Positions 46,992 to 60,216 of a DNA stretch of 64,000 bases are shown here, piece by piece. Under the pieces are notes generated by a model. The model was not told where the DNA came from. It saw nothing but the letters and a program-made list of their open reading frames with translations, and did no database searches. Each line of letters starts with the position of its first letter. Position 1 is the stretch's first letter. Origin of the DNA: Taxillus chinensis (lineage: Eukaryota > Streptophyta > Magnoliopsida > Santalales > Loranthaceae); contig CM042091.1 in assembly GCA_023512835.1 (NCBI GenBank), positions 17,191,506-17,255,505 of the forward strand, read 5' to 3'. The position numbers and the translations under genes were made by a program.

Positions 46992-49900
46992 GATGAAAAT
47001 ATTTTATTTTTTATTTGATTAATTAAGTTATGTTAAGAATTAAAAATTTATTATAGCATTGATATTAGATTAATCATTGTCATATTTAAATGCATAGTTT
47101 GATAAATGTATGAGACATATACCTACATTGAACCTCATTAAAGATCAAAATGTGTAATTACGAGTTACAGTAAATTTAGGATGTTTTTTTAATTTTAAAA
47201 ACCACTTTATATTCATTAAATCTATATTTTCATATTTTAGTTTCCTCTCTCTTTCTTATATATATATATATATATATATATTATTTCAATGAATGCAATG
47301 ACTAATCCAATGTAAGATTATGAATAGAAAGATTTTATGGCACGTTTAGTACGCGAGAATGCAATGACATTTATTCTCATTCCTATGTTTTGTAGACAAA
47401 ACGATGGGGGATGTAATTTTACCATGGGAATGAATATACCCTACATAAGGTATAAAACATTACCTCATTTGGGGGAATCAGTTTAAATTGATTTCTGACT
47501 AAAATAACCCCAAACTCGTTCACCCCACACCCCACGTCAAACTATTTTTTTCACCATTCATCCTACTCGTGGAAACCTAGCACAACCGCCTTTGAACAAC
47601 CACTCACCAGGGTCATGTAATTGCTTAATTTTTCTCCTATATTGCTTTATGTGAGGGTGTAGCTGTGCTGTTTCATTGAATTTTAGTAGCAGTAGTGTGT
47701 TTTGCTTTTTTAAAGGTACAACAGTGTTTTCTGCTAGGCTACAAATTATGTGTACACAATTTCTTCTGTAGCTTTTATAGGACGACAAACCCATTTATAG
47801 CAGGTCGCAAACAATAGACTCTAGTGATATAACACAAAAAAGGTATGAAGAAGGTGAAGATAGTTGTTGGGGAGTTCATTAACCCTTATTTCAATATCAA
47901 ATTATGGAAAATTGCGTGAGAATTGAATATGTTTTTATTCTTATTTTAATATGATTTGGTTGATTATTGAACAAACCTCTTAACAAAGCAATTGTAGAAC
48001 TTTTGTGTTATGGTGATATTTTTGGATGGATAATAGATCATACACAAGGTTCAAGGAAAGAAGGAAAAGATTGGGCTACAAAAATAAATAAACTGCAGAA
48101 ATGACCAATTCAAAATGCAAAGAACGAACAAGAAGTTTTGATCGACTAATTGAATTGACCACAGTCTTGGGAGATTTTTGGTCAACTGAAAAAGTTAAAG
48201 GTGATCGATTAAAATTTTAGTTGACCAAAATGCAATCTCCATTTGCAGTGTTTGTCTTAGGCCTAAAGTATTTGATAGAGTCAAGATATGAGATGTAAAC
48301 ACATCGTTGATTTGGCTGGAGGGCATTCAGAACCAAACTCTTGGACGAGCATTCCAAATATACATATATATACTCCTATGCTATGACGTTAATTATGGGA
48401 AAAATAAGAAATCCTGACAGTTTTAATGTCAATGCCTATCATAGTAAATATAATCACCAATGACACAAAAATGCACCGTTTTAAAATAGTTTGGACATCC
48501 AATTTTAATAGCTATGGTTGTCCTTTCCCTTATATATATAAATTAAATTCAATTTCCATATTAAAAAAATACAACTATGACACCTTGTTGAGAACTTGAA
48601 ACATTTAAATTTAATGAGATGATTTAGGTTTAATGTGCAATTTTGTTAGTCCATGGTGTTCAAACATTTTAGCTTTAATCTTGGGTGCCTTCATTTATAG
48701 ATACTTTCCTTGATAATTTAATTTGAGAAAAAATATTTTGTGTAATTCTCTCACTTTCATTAGGTACTTTTTCTTCCACCTCTCGTATAAATTCACAACC
48801 CCTTACGTGCCGTCGCCTCTATCAGACTTAGCCTCGCCCACCACCACCATCACCAAATGCCCGCATGTTGTCTTTTTTTCGGTGAATCATTAGTTTGGTT
48901 TTGGATGATGTCATAGAGTAGATCTCATAAACAGCCATATACCCAGAAATAAAGACCCTTTTCAGAGATGTACATGGAGATGAAGCCTTGGACCAGAGCC
49001 CTCTTCGCTCTCTACTTCAATAACATCATGCAGATTGGTCGGATGCAAAACAGGTGGTAGGGCTTTTGTGTAATTGTGCCTTGAAATTATTTTCATCCTT
49101 TGCTATTTCCCATCTACCAAACAAGGGATGAGATTTATTTCTATTACCTTGACTAGGATATTAGACACAAGATTGAAATATTTGATTCATATTCCCATCA
49201 CCTTGCTAATGTTATTCTCTTATTAAATATATTTCCTTCAATTTTATTCTCGTGTACAAAACAAGCTATTAGAGTTATGAAAATGTTATAATTTTTATCA
49301 ACTTTAAAATATAATAGTAGTTAATTTAATGTCAATGCACATTTAGAATTTAATAAAGAAAGTAAAAAAAAGAAAGAGAGTCATTGGACGGACTAAAATA
49401 TTAAATGAGTAGCTTTTAACTAAAAAAAAATCTACAAATTTCATCAATGGTGAATTCACCTTTGTTGAGAAAGTAACCAGTATACAACATTAAATGAGCA
49501 TCTCCTCTCTTCTCTCTTCGATATTAACAATATGACTATCAAATTCAAAACTCTTCACCTCATTTTATTCTCATGATGTTTAATTTTTATATTATTAAAA
49601 TAATAATATTATATTATTATTTTGATAAATGTAATGATTAGTTGTAGGTCGTGAAGACTTTAAATTTATACAAAAATAATATATATTTTTTTTATCTGAT
49701 ATGGATTACTTTGGTGAAGTAAATACTAATGTTATTATGCATACGCTGGCCTTCCGATGGGAAAATAATTTATTTATTTTTTTAGGATATTTGTATGGTT
49801 TTATTTCTGTACTGAATTATTTTTTATTTAATTAAGACATTTTAAAAATCAAATGCTCTCCACAAATACAATAATATATATTAAAATATATTCCATTAAC

Positions 49901-50139
49901 CTAAGATTAATAAACTAAATTGGATGTATTATTGATCTAAAGTTCCAAACCCGTTGTCCCAAGTAGTAAACCATTTTTTTTTTTGAAAAACATTATTTAA
50001 TAAATATGTTAATATAACCAAGCGCTATTTGAACAAATATAAACAAAAGCAACCCATTGTTTATTCAACTTACATCTTCAGAGAGAGAGGGGCTAGACCG
50101 CGGTCACAGCCCCCCGCAGTTTGCAATTCGATTGAATCG
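46992..50139. other. Intergenic, no gene recognised
   Basis: AT-rich sequence with a TA tract at about 47259-47282. A few ORFs, for example 47558-47794 on the minus strand, show no known motif. The last 100 bp are probably the 5' UTR and promoter of the Rad60-SLD gene. Confidence 0.5.
48968..49060 (+). other. Exon-like orphan segment, unidentified
   Basis: A 30-codon frame (MYMEMKPWTRALFALYFNN then IMQIGRMQNR) has balanced, protein-like composition unlike its AT-rich surroundings. It is preceded by an acceptor-like CCCTTTTCAG and contains a donor-like AAAACAG|GTGG. I do not recognise the family. It could be a fragment of a captured or lost gene, or chance. Confidence 0.25.
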
Positions 50140-50526
50140 ATGGTGGGTATCAATGAATCATGTTCTTCGTACCTACAGACAAGCAAAGTCTTAGGTTTCT
50201 CTCTCGCTCTCTCTATTTGTGCGTTTGTCTCTGAGATCGCTTTGTCTCTGTGTTTTTTTGTTTTGTTTGTAGGCAGAATCGATAGAAGACCTCGAACCCT
50301 TGTTCAACTACTCCCGCGTTCAGCCTTTTGATGTCACATGCCTCGACGGTCCGTACTCTGTTCTTCACTCCCTCCAAGGATCTGTTGTCGCCCTCTCATT
50401 ACCTCCAACATCATCACCTTTTTTTTTTCCTGTTAATTTGCAGCAGACGACGATGATTCTCCACCTTTCCCCACCAAGCGTCGAAAAGTTCCGCTATCTT
50501 CTTCGTCCAAACTCTCTGTAATCCCC

Positions 50527-50574
<48 letters not shown>

Positions 50575-53166
50575 ACTTACACGCATCCGTAATTGCATTG
50601 TTTTGAATGATCCTCAGGACGTGGATAAAGAAAAAGCGGCAATTATCGTCAATGTCGATGAAGATGACGATTGGCTTCCACCTCCTCCTCCTTCCTTGGC
50701 TTCAGTTAATGCACATAAGTTCGGTGAAGACCCCACCTTAGCCAAGCTGAGGTAAATTCGTACACACGCACACACACACACACCGCTATTGTCGAGAAAC
50801 GATATATAAGCCTATTTCTATGTTGGTTGGGTTTTGGGTTTACCAATTATCTGCATTTGTTGGTACCCTAATTGTATTTAGAACAAGTTTACGAGAATAC
50901 ACATATTTTTACAAGCTATTTACTGTGAAACTTGGATTTCCTTCAGTCCATCTACAAAATTCAGATGGGCCTGCGGGTAGTTAGTAATCATAGTGGATGG
51001 AGACTTGGCTTATATATAAAATTGACATTAGCACAAAAATATTTGTAAATTTTGTTTCTTCTGTTGTGTTTAAAATTTGTACGCCATTGTTGGCTTGCTA
51101 GTTACTATTATCTCTATGGGTTGTACCCATTAGTCCATTACAAAAGTTTTGAGCGTCCTTAGTTATGCTAATATAATCCAGTAACTTTACCAAATACCAA
51201 CTTTCATTTATTTTATTTCCTGAAAACAATTGCAAAGTAAAATATGAAATAGTCCATTCGATACAAAACCTTCATTTCTAGATGCAAAATTTGTTTGCAT
51301 ATATCTTAATATCCTGTTATGTGACGACATAGTATTCGGATTTTCTTACTTTAAGTTTATTTATATACCCAAGATGTCAAAAATTCAATAAATTCCCATA
51401 TATTGTCAATCCTTCTTGGTTTTGTTTGCCTTAGTTTATTATATATGCAACTTGTAAGGTTCTTTCTCCTTCATTTTTGGTTTTCAAACAGGGTCTTGCC
51501 TGCCTTTCTACCAATCAAATGCGTTTCGTGCATGTAGGTTAAAGAAGCAAGAGCTACTGTCAATTGCCGAATCAACACCAAATGTATTACATGCCATGCA
51601 AGAGCGAGCAGAAATAGAGCTTAGTGATTCTTTGGAGTCTTCAGTTAGTAAAGTAGAAGAAACCTCAAAGCCGTCTTCTGATAGAGAGAAAATGGTGATA
51701 TCTATCCAAGATAAGGAAGGAAAAAAACAATTTCGTGTACATAGGGTACAAACTTTCGTGCAATATTTTTGAAAATTTCCTTTGGTAGCTCCACTCTTTC
51801 CATTGTTTTGGCTTCTCATTAACTATATAACTGCCTATAATGATCAACAATGTAGTGCTTCCTTATCTGCTTTTTATGATGCACTGTTTCTGTAACAAAT
51901 ATTTGCCAACGTAGTTAGATGAATGCAATTAAATATGCTGAATCCCATAAATTTATGTTGAAAGGAGTCTGGGCAATTTTTTATAGGGCCTGAAAGTAAT
52001 TAGTGTGATCGAAGACATTAGTGTTATCATAATGGGACAATGTCTTCATGATGATTCATTTTTAGAGACATGATATCTTTTTGGAGATGTAATGAATTTA
52101 GAATGGAGACAGTTTTAGGAGGAAAAAAAGGCGAGTTTTTTTTTTGGTTTGCATTAAATAAGCCAGAAAGAGCTAGAATAGAATCCAATATGCTCAAATA
52201 AATGTTAAAAGGGGATTGACCAGGGGGAGAATTTTTTGTCGAGAGATGTTGGACATGATAAATTACAAATCTTGTAGAACAAAACATAGCAGACAAAAGT
52301 TAATAGATGTTATCGGAGAAGCTGACTCCTTTCTTGCGATTTTACTGTAAATAATTTGCTGTTTGATATCTCAACCTGTGTGCCTAAGAGCTAACATTTT
52401 GGCAACTTCTATGATATGTATGGTACTAAGGTTAATTTTTAAAAGTTCATCAGCAAGAATATCTCACACACTACTTGATATGCATGATATGAAGTATATG
52501 CCTGGAACGCCCATTTTACATTGCACTTCATTTTAATTTTACTGGTCCTTTAAATTCGTTTGTTGCGAAAGCCAATTGGGAAATTCAATAAAATTGGTGG
52601 GCTTCTAGATATTGCTGTATGTTATAATGTTTCTTACTCTTTCTAATTTTGTCTCCACCGTGTTGGTTAATAAAAGTTTATTTTAATAAAAACAATAAGT
52701 AATGACCAGCTTGAAAATTTATGGCTTTGAACTAGGTTATTCAAGGGTTGGCTTTGTTGATCATTTGTTTCATTACAATATTGTTTTGTAGCTTTTATCA
52801 AATTATTGCTCATTACTTCATACTCTTTCAATATTCTAGCCCAAGTTCCGCACAATGCTAAAAATGTCTGATTTCCTTGTGTTCAAATTTTTTAAAGCAT
52901 TTTTCCCTCAGTGCAATAAGATTTGCTGGGTTGAAATTTCTTTCAATTATTAGTCGCTATGGTCATTGTTTTATTAAGAATTTGCTGCATTTTAATAGGA
53001 TGATAAGTTGGAGCGTCTTTTTAAAATGTACGCGGATAAAGTGAAAGTTGACTTGCAAAACTTAGTTTTTTGTTTTGACGGGGATAAGATCAGTCCCACA
53101 GCAACGCCGCTAGTTCTTGAGATGGAGGACAACGATATTATTGAAGTGCACTTCAAAACAAGATAG
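50140..53166 (+). CDS. Rad60-SLD / SUMO-like domain protein
   Basis: Six coding exons fit in phase: 50140-50194, 50277-50348, 50444-50517, 50618-50751, 51538-51745 and 52999-53166 (711 bp, 236 residues). The N-terminal part has EDLEPLFNYSRVQPF, an acidic run, a basic TKRRKV nuclear signal (53-58) and a DDDWLPPPPP stretch. Residues about 162-236 form a ubiquitin-like fold of the Rad60 SUMO-like type, starting MVISIQDKEG and ending DIIEVHFKTR. There is no C-terminal Gly-Gly, so it is a fixed SUMO mimic and not a conjugated modifier. Arabidopsis has a similar small ubiquitin-like superfamily protein, and Rad60/NFATC2IP relatives act in nuclear SUMO pathways and DNA repair. The first exon and start are the least certain part. 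The exon 3 acceptor is a CAGCAG tandem site. A 3'-UTR intron (53172-53300) follows the stop, and the transcript probably ends near 53640. Confidence 0.88.
50526..50572 (+). repeat. CT microsatellite in intron 3 of the Rad60-SLD gene
   Basis: About 22 CT units start close behind the donor of intron 3 (GTAATC at 50518). The whole intron is only about 100 bp, so length changes here could affect splicing. Confidence 0.9.
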
Positions 53167-53789
53167 TTCAGGTAAAAGATTATTGCATTAGTACGTGTTC
53201 GGTGGTGTTAGTTTGCTGAAGGTTTTTATTTTTATTGCTTAATATCAAGTTCCCTCTTAATTGCTTATTTCTAATAACTGTTCCATTTTGTTTCCCTTAG
53301 GCTTGGCTTCAGCTGCTGCCGCACCCATTTTCCTCTGAAGTTTTGGAAGGGGATAGCTGTAATTCTCTTTCTACATCCACAGTATAAGTTTTGTGGGAAG
53401 TTTTGAAATTTTAAGGGTTGACAGCTTAGAGGTGGCCTCAAGAAGATACATGAACCATCTCATCTACTTTACTGTGCCCTGTGATTGTGCATCTCTGTAT
53501 TGTTGCTTTGAGGATTTGCTCAGGCTTTTTCTTTCTTTCTTTTGGAAAGTGTATATATATATAATTATGTCTTTAGCCGTGGAGGAAATTTATTTACCGC
53601 CAGAAGCTGCCAACATGTCACCTAGATCCATATGGTGATATGGATCTAGAGTTTAAAATTTTCATTGGTTAATTTTATTTTATTCATTTTAGTAAATAAT
53701 TGTACTTTGTGAGCGTTCTTTATTTTTTCAATTTGTTAGTTTAAAATAGCATAAGTTTTTTCTAAAAAAGAAATGACTATTCTTCTTGG

Positions 53790-54340
53790 TAGGACAATAT
53801 AATGAATTGAGTCGAATCAAAAGGTATTTAAGCATAGTTTAGTATTATTTTTTAACGAATTGAATCGAATACGAATATTAAATTATCTTGTTGAATATTA
53901 TATTTTTATTTTGTTTAAGAACTTATGTTTGTTTATTTAAATGTTTATAAATTAAAATATTAAATTATTTAAAATTTATAAACAAATTAGTTCGTTTATT
54001 TATTCGCGAATTTGAGAGCATATATGTTTGTTTGTAAATTAAAATGTTAATTATTTAAAATTTATAAATAAAAATATTCTTTGTGAAATTAATTGTTTGT
54101 ATGTTCAATTGTTTATGAATATTTATTTATGACTATATAATTATTGATATTTTTAAATATTATTCATGAACATATGTTTGAAAACATATGCTCACAAACA
54201 TAAACGAGCTAAATATATCCTTGTTTGTATTCGTTTGTTTATGTTCACAAATAAAAAAAAGATTATTTATGAAGATCACTTTTTTTTTTCTTGATTTTTT
54301 ATGAGTTTGCTCACAAATTTTTGATTCATTTATAGGCCTA
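53790..54340. mobile_element. Decayed hAT relic related to the element at 3513
   Basis: The right end ATTCATTTATAGGCCTA parallels GTTCGTTTACAGCCCTA of the large element. The interior repeats its order of motifs: AAACGAGCT, CCTTGTTTG, TCGTTTGTTTATGTTCACAAA, then GAGTTTGCTCA. The left end begins TAGGACAATATAATGAATTG. The flanks CTTCTTGG and CTTTTTGA agree at six of eight positions, an aged 8-bp duplication. It lies about 150 bp past the likely 3' end of the Rad60-SLD gene. Confidence 0.65.
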
Positions 54341-55174
54341 CTTTTTGATAAAGGTGAAAATGCTATGAAAAATATAGGGTGTAAAAAAGACGGTTTTTTT
54401 TGTTTGACAAAAGATGATAAATAAGAAGTGAAAAGAAAACATATAAAAAAAGGCTAAATGATAAAATTTCTTATGAAAAACTATTAAAATTATAAAATTA
54501 TTTTTTATCTATTATATAAATTTATATAATTATATGTAAGGTTAAAATAATATTTCAAAAAATAATTTTTTAAAAAACTTTTAATTAAATTATTAAAAAA
54601 TAAATTTTCTTCTCTTTTTCATACCAACCAAACAATATTTCCTTTCATTCTTTCTCTCTACAATTTTTTTCTTTCCAACTTTTTTCCAGGTAAAATTTTT
54701 TGGCCTCTTTTCTATCCTTTACCAAACAAAGGTACAATTCTCATCAAGAGAAAATGCGGGAATGGAAAAATCACACACTTTTTTTTATTCTTTTGAAGCC
54801 GCTTTTTGATAAGTCTTAAACAATATGTAATTCCAATACTTGCCGTTGCTATCATAATTGGAGTGGAATGCCAGGAAAAAAACAAGAACAAAGAATATGT
54901 ATGTGTATATATATATGATACATATGCAATCAGAACTGTTGCAATGGCTTACCTTGAGAGGCTATATTATTGTCACTGATCACTGGGATATGATCACAAC
55001 GACGCTGGAAGATCCGGAACACCGGGATCAAATGAATTGAAACTACCAAAACGATGTGTGTCGATCTCAACTGGGCAAGAGGTTCAAAGGCAACAATTTG
55101 TTGAGACAATTGCTTCCCAAATCCCCACTGATCTTACGGACTACTGTGGACACTGTTCCATCTCCTGCCTATGG
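54341..55174. other. Region between convergent genes, with LPP 3' UTR
   Basis: The part next to 55174 should be the 3' UTR of the LPP gene. The remainder is AT-rich and I see no gene. The ORF at 54858-55040 is probably chance. Confidence 0.5.
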
Positions 55175-58100
55175 TCAGTGTCCCCTCCAACTTCTTATTG
55201 TATTTAGAATTGGACTTCTTTCTGGGTAGTTGGTCCCAGGTGCTTCCAGACCACTCTCAACATCCAAGGCGCGAACCCCCCGGGGGTTAGTGTTGTTGCT
55301 CAGCACGGATGTTCCACCATTTTGGACCTCTGACTGCATCTGGAAGTATGCATGAGGTGCCCAACCTGTGTAGGAACAAAATCAACAGCGTAAGAAGCTG
55401 TGAGATTTAGCTACTCTAGTGCACTACTAAATGATTATTTTGCTAATGGACGCCAAATAGAGAAAGAATGTGCATTCTGGATATTTCAGTACAATGTAAA
55501 TGCGAATGTATAGTAAGATAAGCTATTCAGATAGTAAAAGGGAAACCAAATACTGAAATTCAGCAGATCGGATAATCCATCATACATATTTGTACAAATG
55601 TGAGTGCTTTAGAGTATTAACATTAGACATTCAACTATTTTCTCTAAATTTATATATTTAAATTATTTTTTGCTTTCCTATATAAATATATATTATAATA
55701 AATCTCCTAAATCACTCTTTATATTATTAAAATAATATTTTATCATATTTTTTATTTAATTTATTTTACAATTTAATATAAAATAAAAGTAAATGTTATG
55801 AAAAACGTGAAAGATACATGTGAGAATTTTTTTTATATAATTTAATAAGTATAGAAAATGAATAGTATTTTCTAATACATTGAGAAATATTATACAAACT
55901 CATGAATAAAATTAAATATAAGATATCTGCTATGGGGATGATTTTATGACTTTTTAATTTTTTTTTCCTAAATATTAAAAAACAGACTTTTATAGGAAAT
56001 ATGCTACTAGTAATTTTACGGATATTAAAGAGACATAAGATTCTTGTACATGGACAAACGATAGGGACATAAGTCCAGGTTGTAGAATATGAACAATTTC
56101 TTTCAAGATATTTCATAGATCTGTAGAATAGATGTTCTTAGTATCGGTGCTTGAATTGCATGTCCAAAATTTTATATGATATACAAATGAAGGAACAGCT
56201 ACATAAATCTGCTGTGAGTAAAGACACATTTGTTTTTTGGTTTTAAAGACCAGCAAGCATTGCATGGTAACAATTGATATTTTATATAATTTGCACCTAT
56301 TCATTGAAAGAATGAAGTTACATGTGGGGATGTGGACCAGTTTTACAGTGCATATATAGAAGAGTCACATTTGTTTGTATTTTTTTGTGTACCATAAGAA
56401 ACGGAGCTATACACACTGCTGTTTCTCCTGATTACTTTATATATGGGTATGTAGAAACCATAAAAAATACAGTATTACCAGTAATTTCAAGGAAATGGCA
56501 GAAGAATTCCAAAGTTTTCAAGTTGACGAATACATTTAGCATATGCTAGATCCATTTGATGTGAGTCTAGAATCACAGTGAGGAGTGAATTATTACATGT
56601 CAACAACCCTTTGGTGTTACTATTTTTTCTCACTTTCCAAACTCCAAATGAAGGTTTTTTTTGTGGTAATTATGCTGAAATCTAAACATAAAACAAAATG
56701 CAAACAGAAATAAGGAACAAGAAAGAAATACCGTCAATGTCCGATGGAAATGGGAAAAATTGAAGGTAACAGAATGAAGCAATAATTAATCCTGCCCAAC
56801 AGTGTGAGAAAGAAACCCACAATGAGAATATGAAACATAATAATAACAAATATATGTGTATAAACTATAAAGTCAAAATAAATAGTCAGTCTCAAAGAGT
56901 TAGGTGGAGAAGTACCTATAAGTCCTCCAGTGAATACATCTTGCCAGTGATGCCAATAATCATCAACTCTAGAAATCGCCACTAAAGAAGCAGCAAGCAA
57001 GGGAAGAAATACAATGCATAGCTTTGCGACATGTCCTCTGCGATCAAATGCCCTTATTTTCCCAGATAAGTACCATGAAAGAAAACCGAGACCTGCAAAG
57101 GACCCTGCATATAAAACCAGTTCCTTTAAGCTTGAATTCTTACTGTACAGGGAACTCTGCTTGCGAAGAATATGCACTAATTCAGTAAGTTCTTTTCATG
57201 ACTTATAGTAGAACTTAAATAAATTTCTTTATCATACCGAAGAAAATAAATTTACAATATCTAACAAAAGTGGATAAATCTTTGATTAAACCAGATTAAA
57301 GTGTCAGAATAGAAGTATGTTCCTTAAATTCCATTTAAACAATATGGACCCGTTTGAAATACAATAAAGGAACACCACTAATGTAATTTACTAATTTACA
57401 TAAGACAAACGCATCTTTAGAAGAGGGTTATTGATGTTGTCAGTGGTTCCAGTTGTAACCATGGAAACTTTAGGTGTTAAAACGTCTAGATAGAGCAAGT
57501 CATTACAAAGACTTAGAGGCAAAAAATGTAAAAAGAAACAGAAAATTTTACTATGAAAAATACAAGACATACATATAACAAATAAAAACTCCCGAGGCAA
57601 GATATGGTCATATAGATAGTTATGAAAGTAATAATCCACATGAATCTTAATTTGAAGTAACCATGAATATGATGACCGACCAATGAAAGAAGTCATGCAT
57701 CACATGTGTGGTCCCTCTTAAAGTTAGTTTTATTGCTTACAAGAGGTATGTCCGCTAGGGAAACTTTTATGCCCTTCCTTTATGGTACTCTTATCCCCAG
57801 TGCAAAGGACATCCCTTGTGACAGAATCAAACACCTGAAATGTCACCAACCTGTTATATATGTTATCTGACAGTGACAACAGTATAAACAAAGTTCATAA
57901 ACCTTAAAGCAAATCTAACAGCTTTAACATAATAGAAGAACCCAGCAGAACTAAGACTTAACATAACAGAGGAACCCACCCCTTTCCCATCAGGGAAACA
58001 ACGCCAAAAAAAATCTGGGCGGGGGCGACCAACAGCATCTTTGATAGCATCGGTTATAACACCAGTGATAAGTACAGAAAATAGAATTCCTGCACATGCA

Positions 58101-58582
58101 TAGATAACTCGCCATTGGTTTATCACTCAGCAACACTCAAAAAGCAAAGAAGCCTTGAAGGGGAAGAGTAGCTGACCCAGTATGGCATGGTGCAAATCAT
58201 AGACGTCCCTCCTAGTAAAGTAAAAGATAAGAATGATAACAAAAGGCACCAGTACCGCAAGTATCTGTCATGGGAAACAGGAGGCAAAGGAAAATTCATT
58301 ACTGCTTGGTTAAAATTTTCAGGGGAGTGAAATTTGCATGCAACCTCGGCACAAGGCCAGACATACAGGAACAGCCCACGTAGGAACAGTGTTGCTCTTC
58401 AGAGGGTACTTAAGATCTGTCATCATGTCCTCTCCGACAAAGCGGTGGAACGGTTCAATAACATTCAAACCGACATCTAGGGCGACAAGAAGACAGAGAA
58501 TCATCCAGTCATGCATATGCAATCGCGCCACTTTAACGCCATGGGATCTTACGGTGTGCGTACCCGCATGAATCGCTGGCAT
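55175..58582 (-). CDS. LPP2: Lipid phosphate phosphatase (LPP2/LPP3 type)
   Basis: Seven exons join in phase: 58582-58367, 58264-58177, 58089-57980, 57834-57741, 57104-56916, 56791-56732 and 55365-55175 (948 bp, 315 residues). The family dephosphorylates phosphatidic acid and related lipid phosphates at membranes. The three PAP2 signature motifs are intact: K-x6-RP (118-126), PSGH (164-167) and SR-x5-H-x3-D (214-225). The nucleophile-side histidine is H221 and the acid-side histidine H167. The opening [15 protein letters not shown] is typical of plant LPP2/LPP3. Hydrophobic segments match the usual six-helix membrane layout. Exon 6 encodes [11 protein letters not shown] where relatives usually have FFPPPY. 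The last intron is 1.37 kb and AT-rich, with MITE-like sequence. A donor-like CAG|GTCAGT near 59152 hints at a 5'-UTR exon. LPP2 versus LPP3 is not settled. Confidence 0.93.
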
Positions 58583-60044
58583 TGTAACTCACTACTACAA
58601 TTACAAACAAAAACGTTTGCTGATGCGTTCATCAATACGTATATGGGTAGGGTAGATCATAAAACAAAACATGCATACTAAACCACACACGTATGGCAAT
58701 CCTGGAGATGAGTAGTAGTTTCCTATCAGTCGTGTGTTAGGTACGGCCAGTGGGTATGTTTGAATTGTTTGGTTTACCAATTTACCTTACCTTTGTGCAT
58801 GTTTGAATTGTTTGGTCTACCAATTTACATTACCTTACCTAAAATGTGGTCACTCACTAATTCAGATTGTTTATTTTTTAAAATGGCAAATTTTCAGCCC
58901 ATTTAAGCCTCCCCTGTTTGAAGCTCAATACATTCAAGTTAATGTCTCCCAATTCCATTGCTATGCCCATGAAACAATACTCCTATACTTGAGACCCAAA
59001 AGAAAGAGAAGAAATTCTTAATTTATCATTATTTTTTGAAACAAAAATTTGAGATAAATTGACGTTCACCTTACGCATCATTCCATAATTTTTTTAAAAA
59101 ACAATTAAAATATAAAAAACGCACGAATATACGATTAACGAGAAGAACTGACCTGAAACAAACGAAGCGCGATTAACACATGCCAAAAGATGGATGAAAA
59201 CAAGAAAAAGTAAAAGAAAAGAAAGAAAGAACCATAAACAAAAACGAAAATGAGATAGAAGAAAGTGGCCCTTTTTAGGTAATTAAAAACAATACTACCA
59301 TTCTTTTTTTTCAATTTATGTTTTCGTGATTTTTTTCTTTTTTCTGTCTATATATATATATATATATATAGTTTGGTATATATAGTTTTTTCTTATATAA
59401 TAAGAAGTTAAATGGAAATTTAATCTAACCATTGAATATTGATGATTAAAGATTCTCAGCTAGCTCACGTCATTTATATAACATTACTAGAGAGAGAGAG
59501 AGAGACGTGTTCTCTTTCTTTTAATATTTGAATCATTTTTAAAAACATGTATACGTATGATACAGATTTGATGCAGTTCCCGGTTAAGTTTGGTAGAATG
59601 GTAGTGAATCGAACTTCCGTTTATTTATTTATTTCATGCGTTACGTATTGTATATTCATTTATTAAATTTTAATTAGTTAGATTTTCATATTGGTATTTC
59701 CATACATGGCCATTTGATTGAATGCTATTGAATTTGAGTACACGCAGCAGGCAGATTTTAATCGGAAAAGTAAAAATAATGTTACTAAAAATTTTCATGA
59801 AAAGTTCTTACCCAAAAAACTTCCAATAACTTGAAAACTAAATTTTTTGTGGATTCCATTTTTTATACTATTACTAAATTTATAATAATATATGAAATTT
59901 AGTACAGAATAGTTACTCAAAACAATTCCAATATATATTCCATCTCACTTCTTCTTCTTCTTCTTTATTTGTGGCATAGCCTTAGTGCCTTACTTGTCTT
60001 TTTTTGCCCATGGAGATTAAACAGTAAAAAGCATAATATAAGAC

Positions 60045-60216
60045 TAATGTTACGTATAGGTAGATTGTATAGATAATTCGCTCAGGAGTATCTTCATCAT
60101 TATCGTTGGATTAATATTATTATTTTTTTAAAAAAATTTTATTTATATCAATCCAACGGCAGAGAAAGTATTCCTGCATGAATTTCTTACACAATCTACC
60201 TACAAATAAACTTTTC
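60045..60216. mobile_element. Foldback MITE, copy B (about 170 bp)
   Basis: TAGGTAGATTGTATAGATAATTC at the left pairs with GAATTTCTTAC and ACAATCTACCTA at the right. GGAGTAT and CGTTGGATT pair with AATCCAACG and AGTATTCC nearer the centre. Nearly the whole length folds back. It shares sequence throughout with copy A at 35146. Confidence 0.7.
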
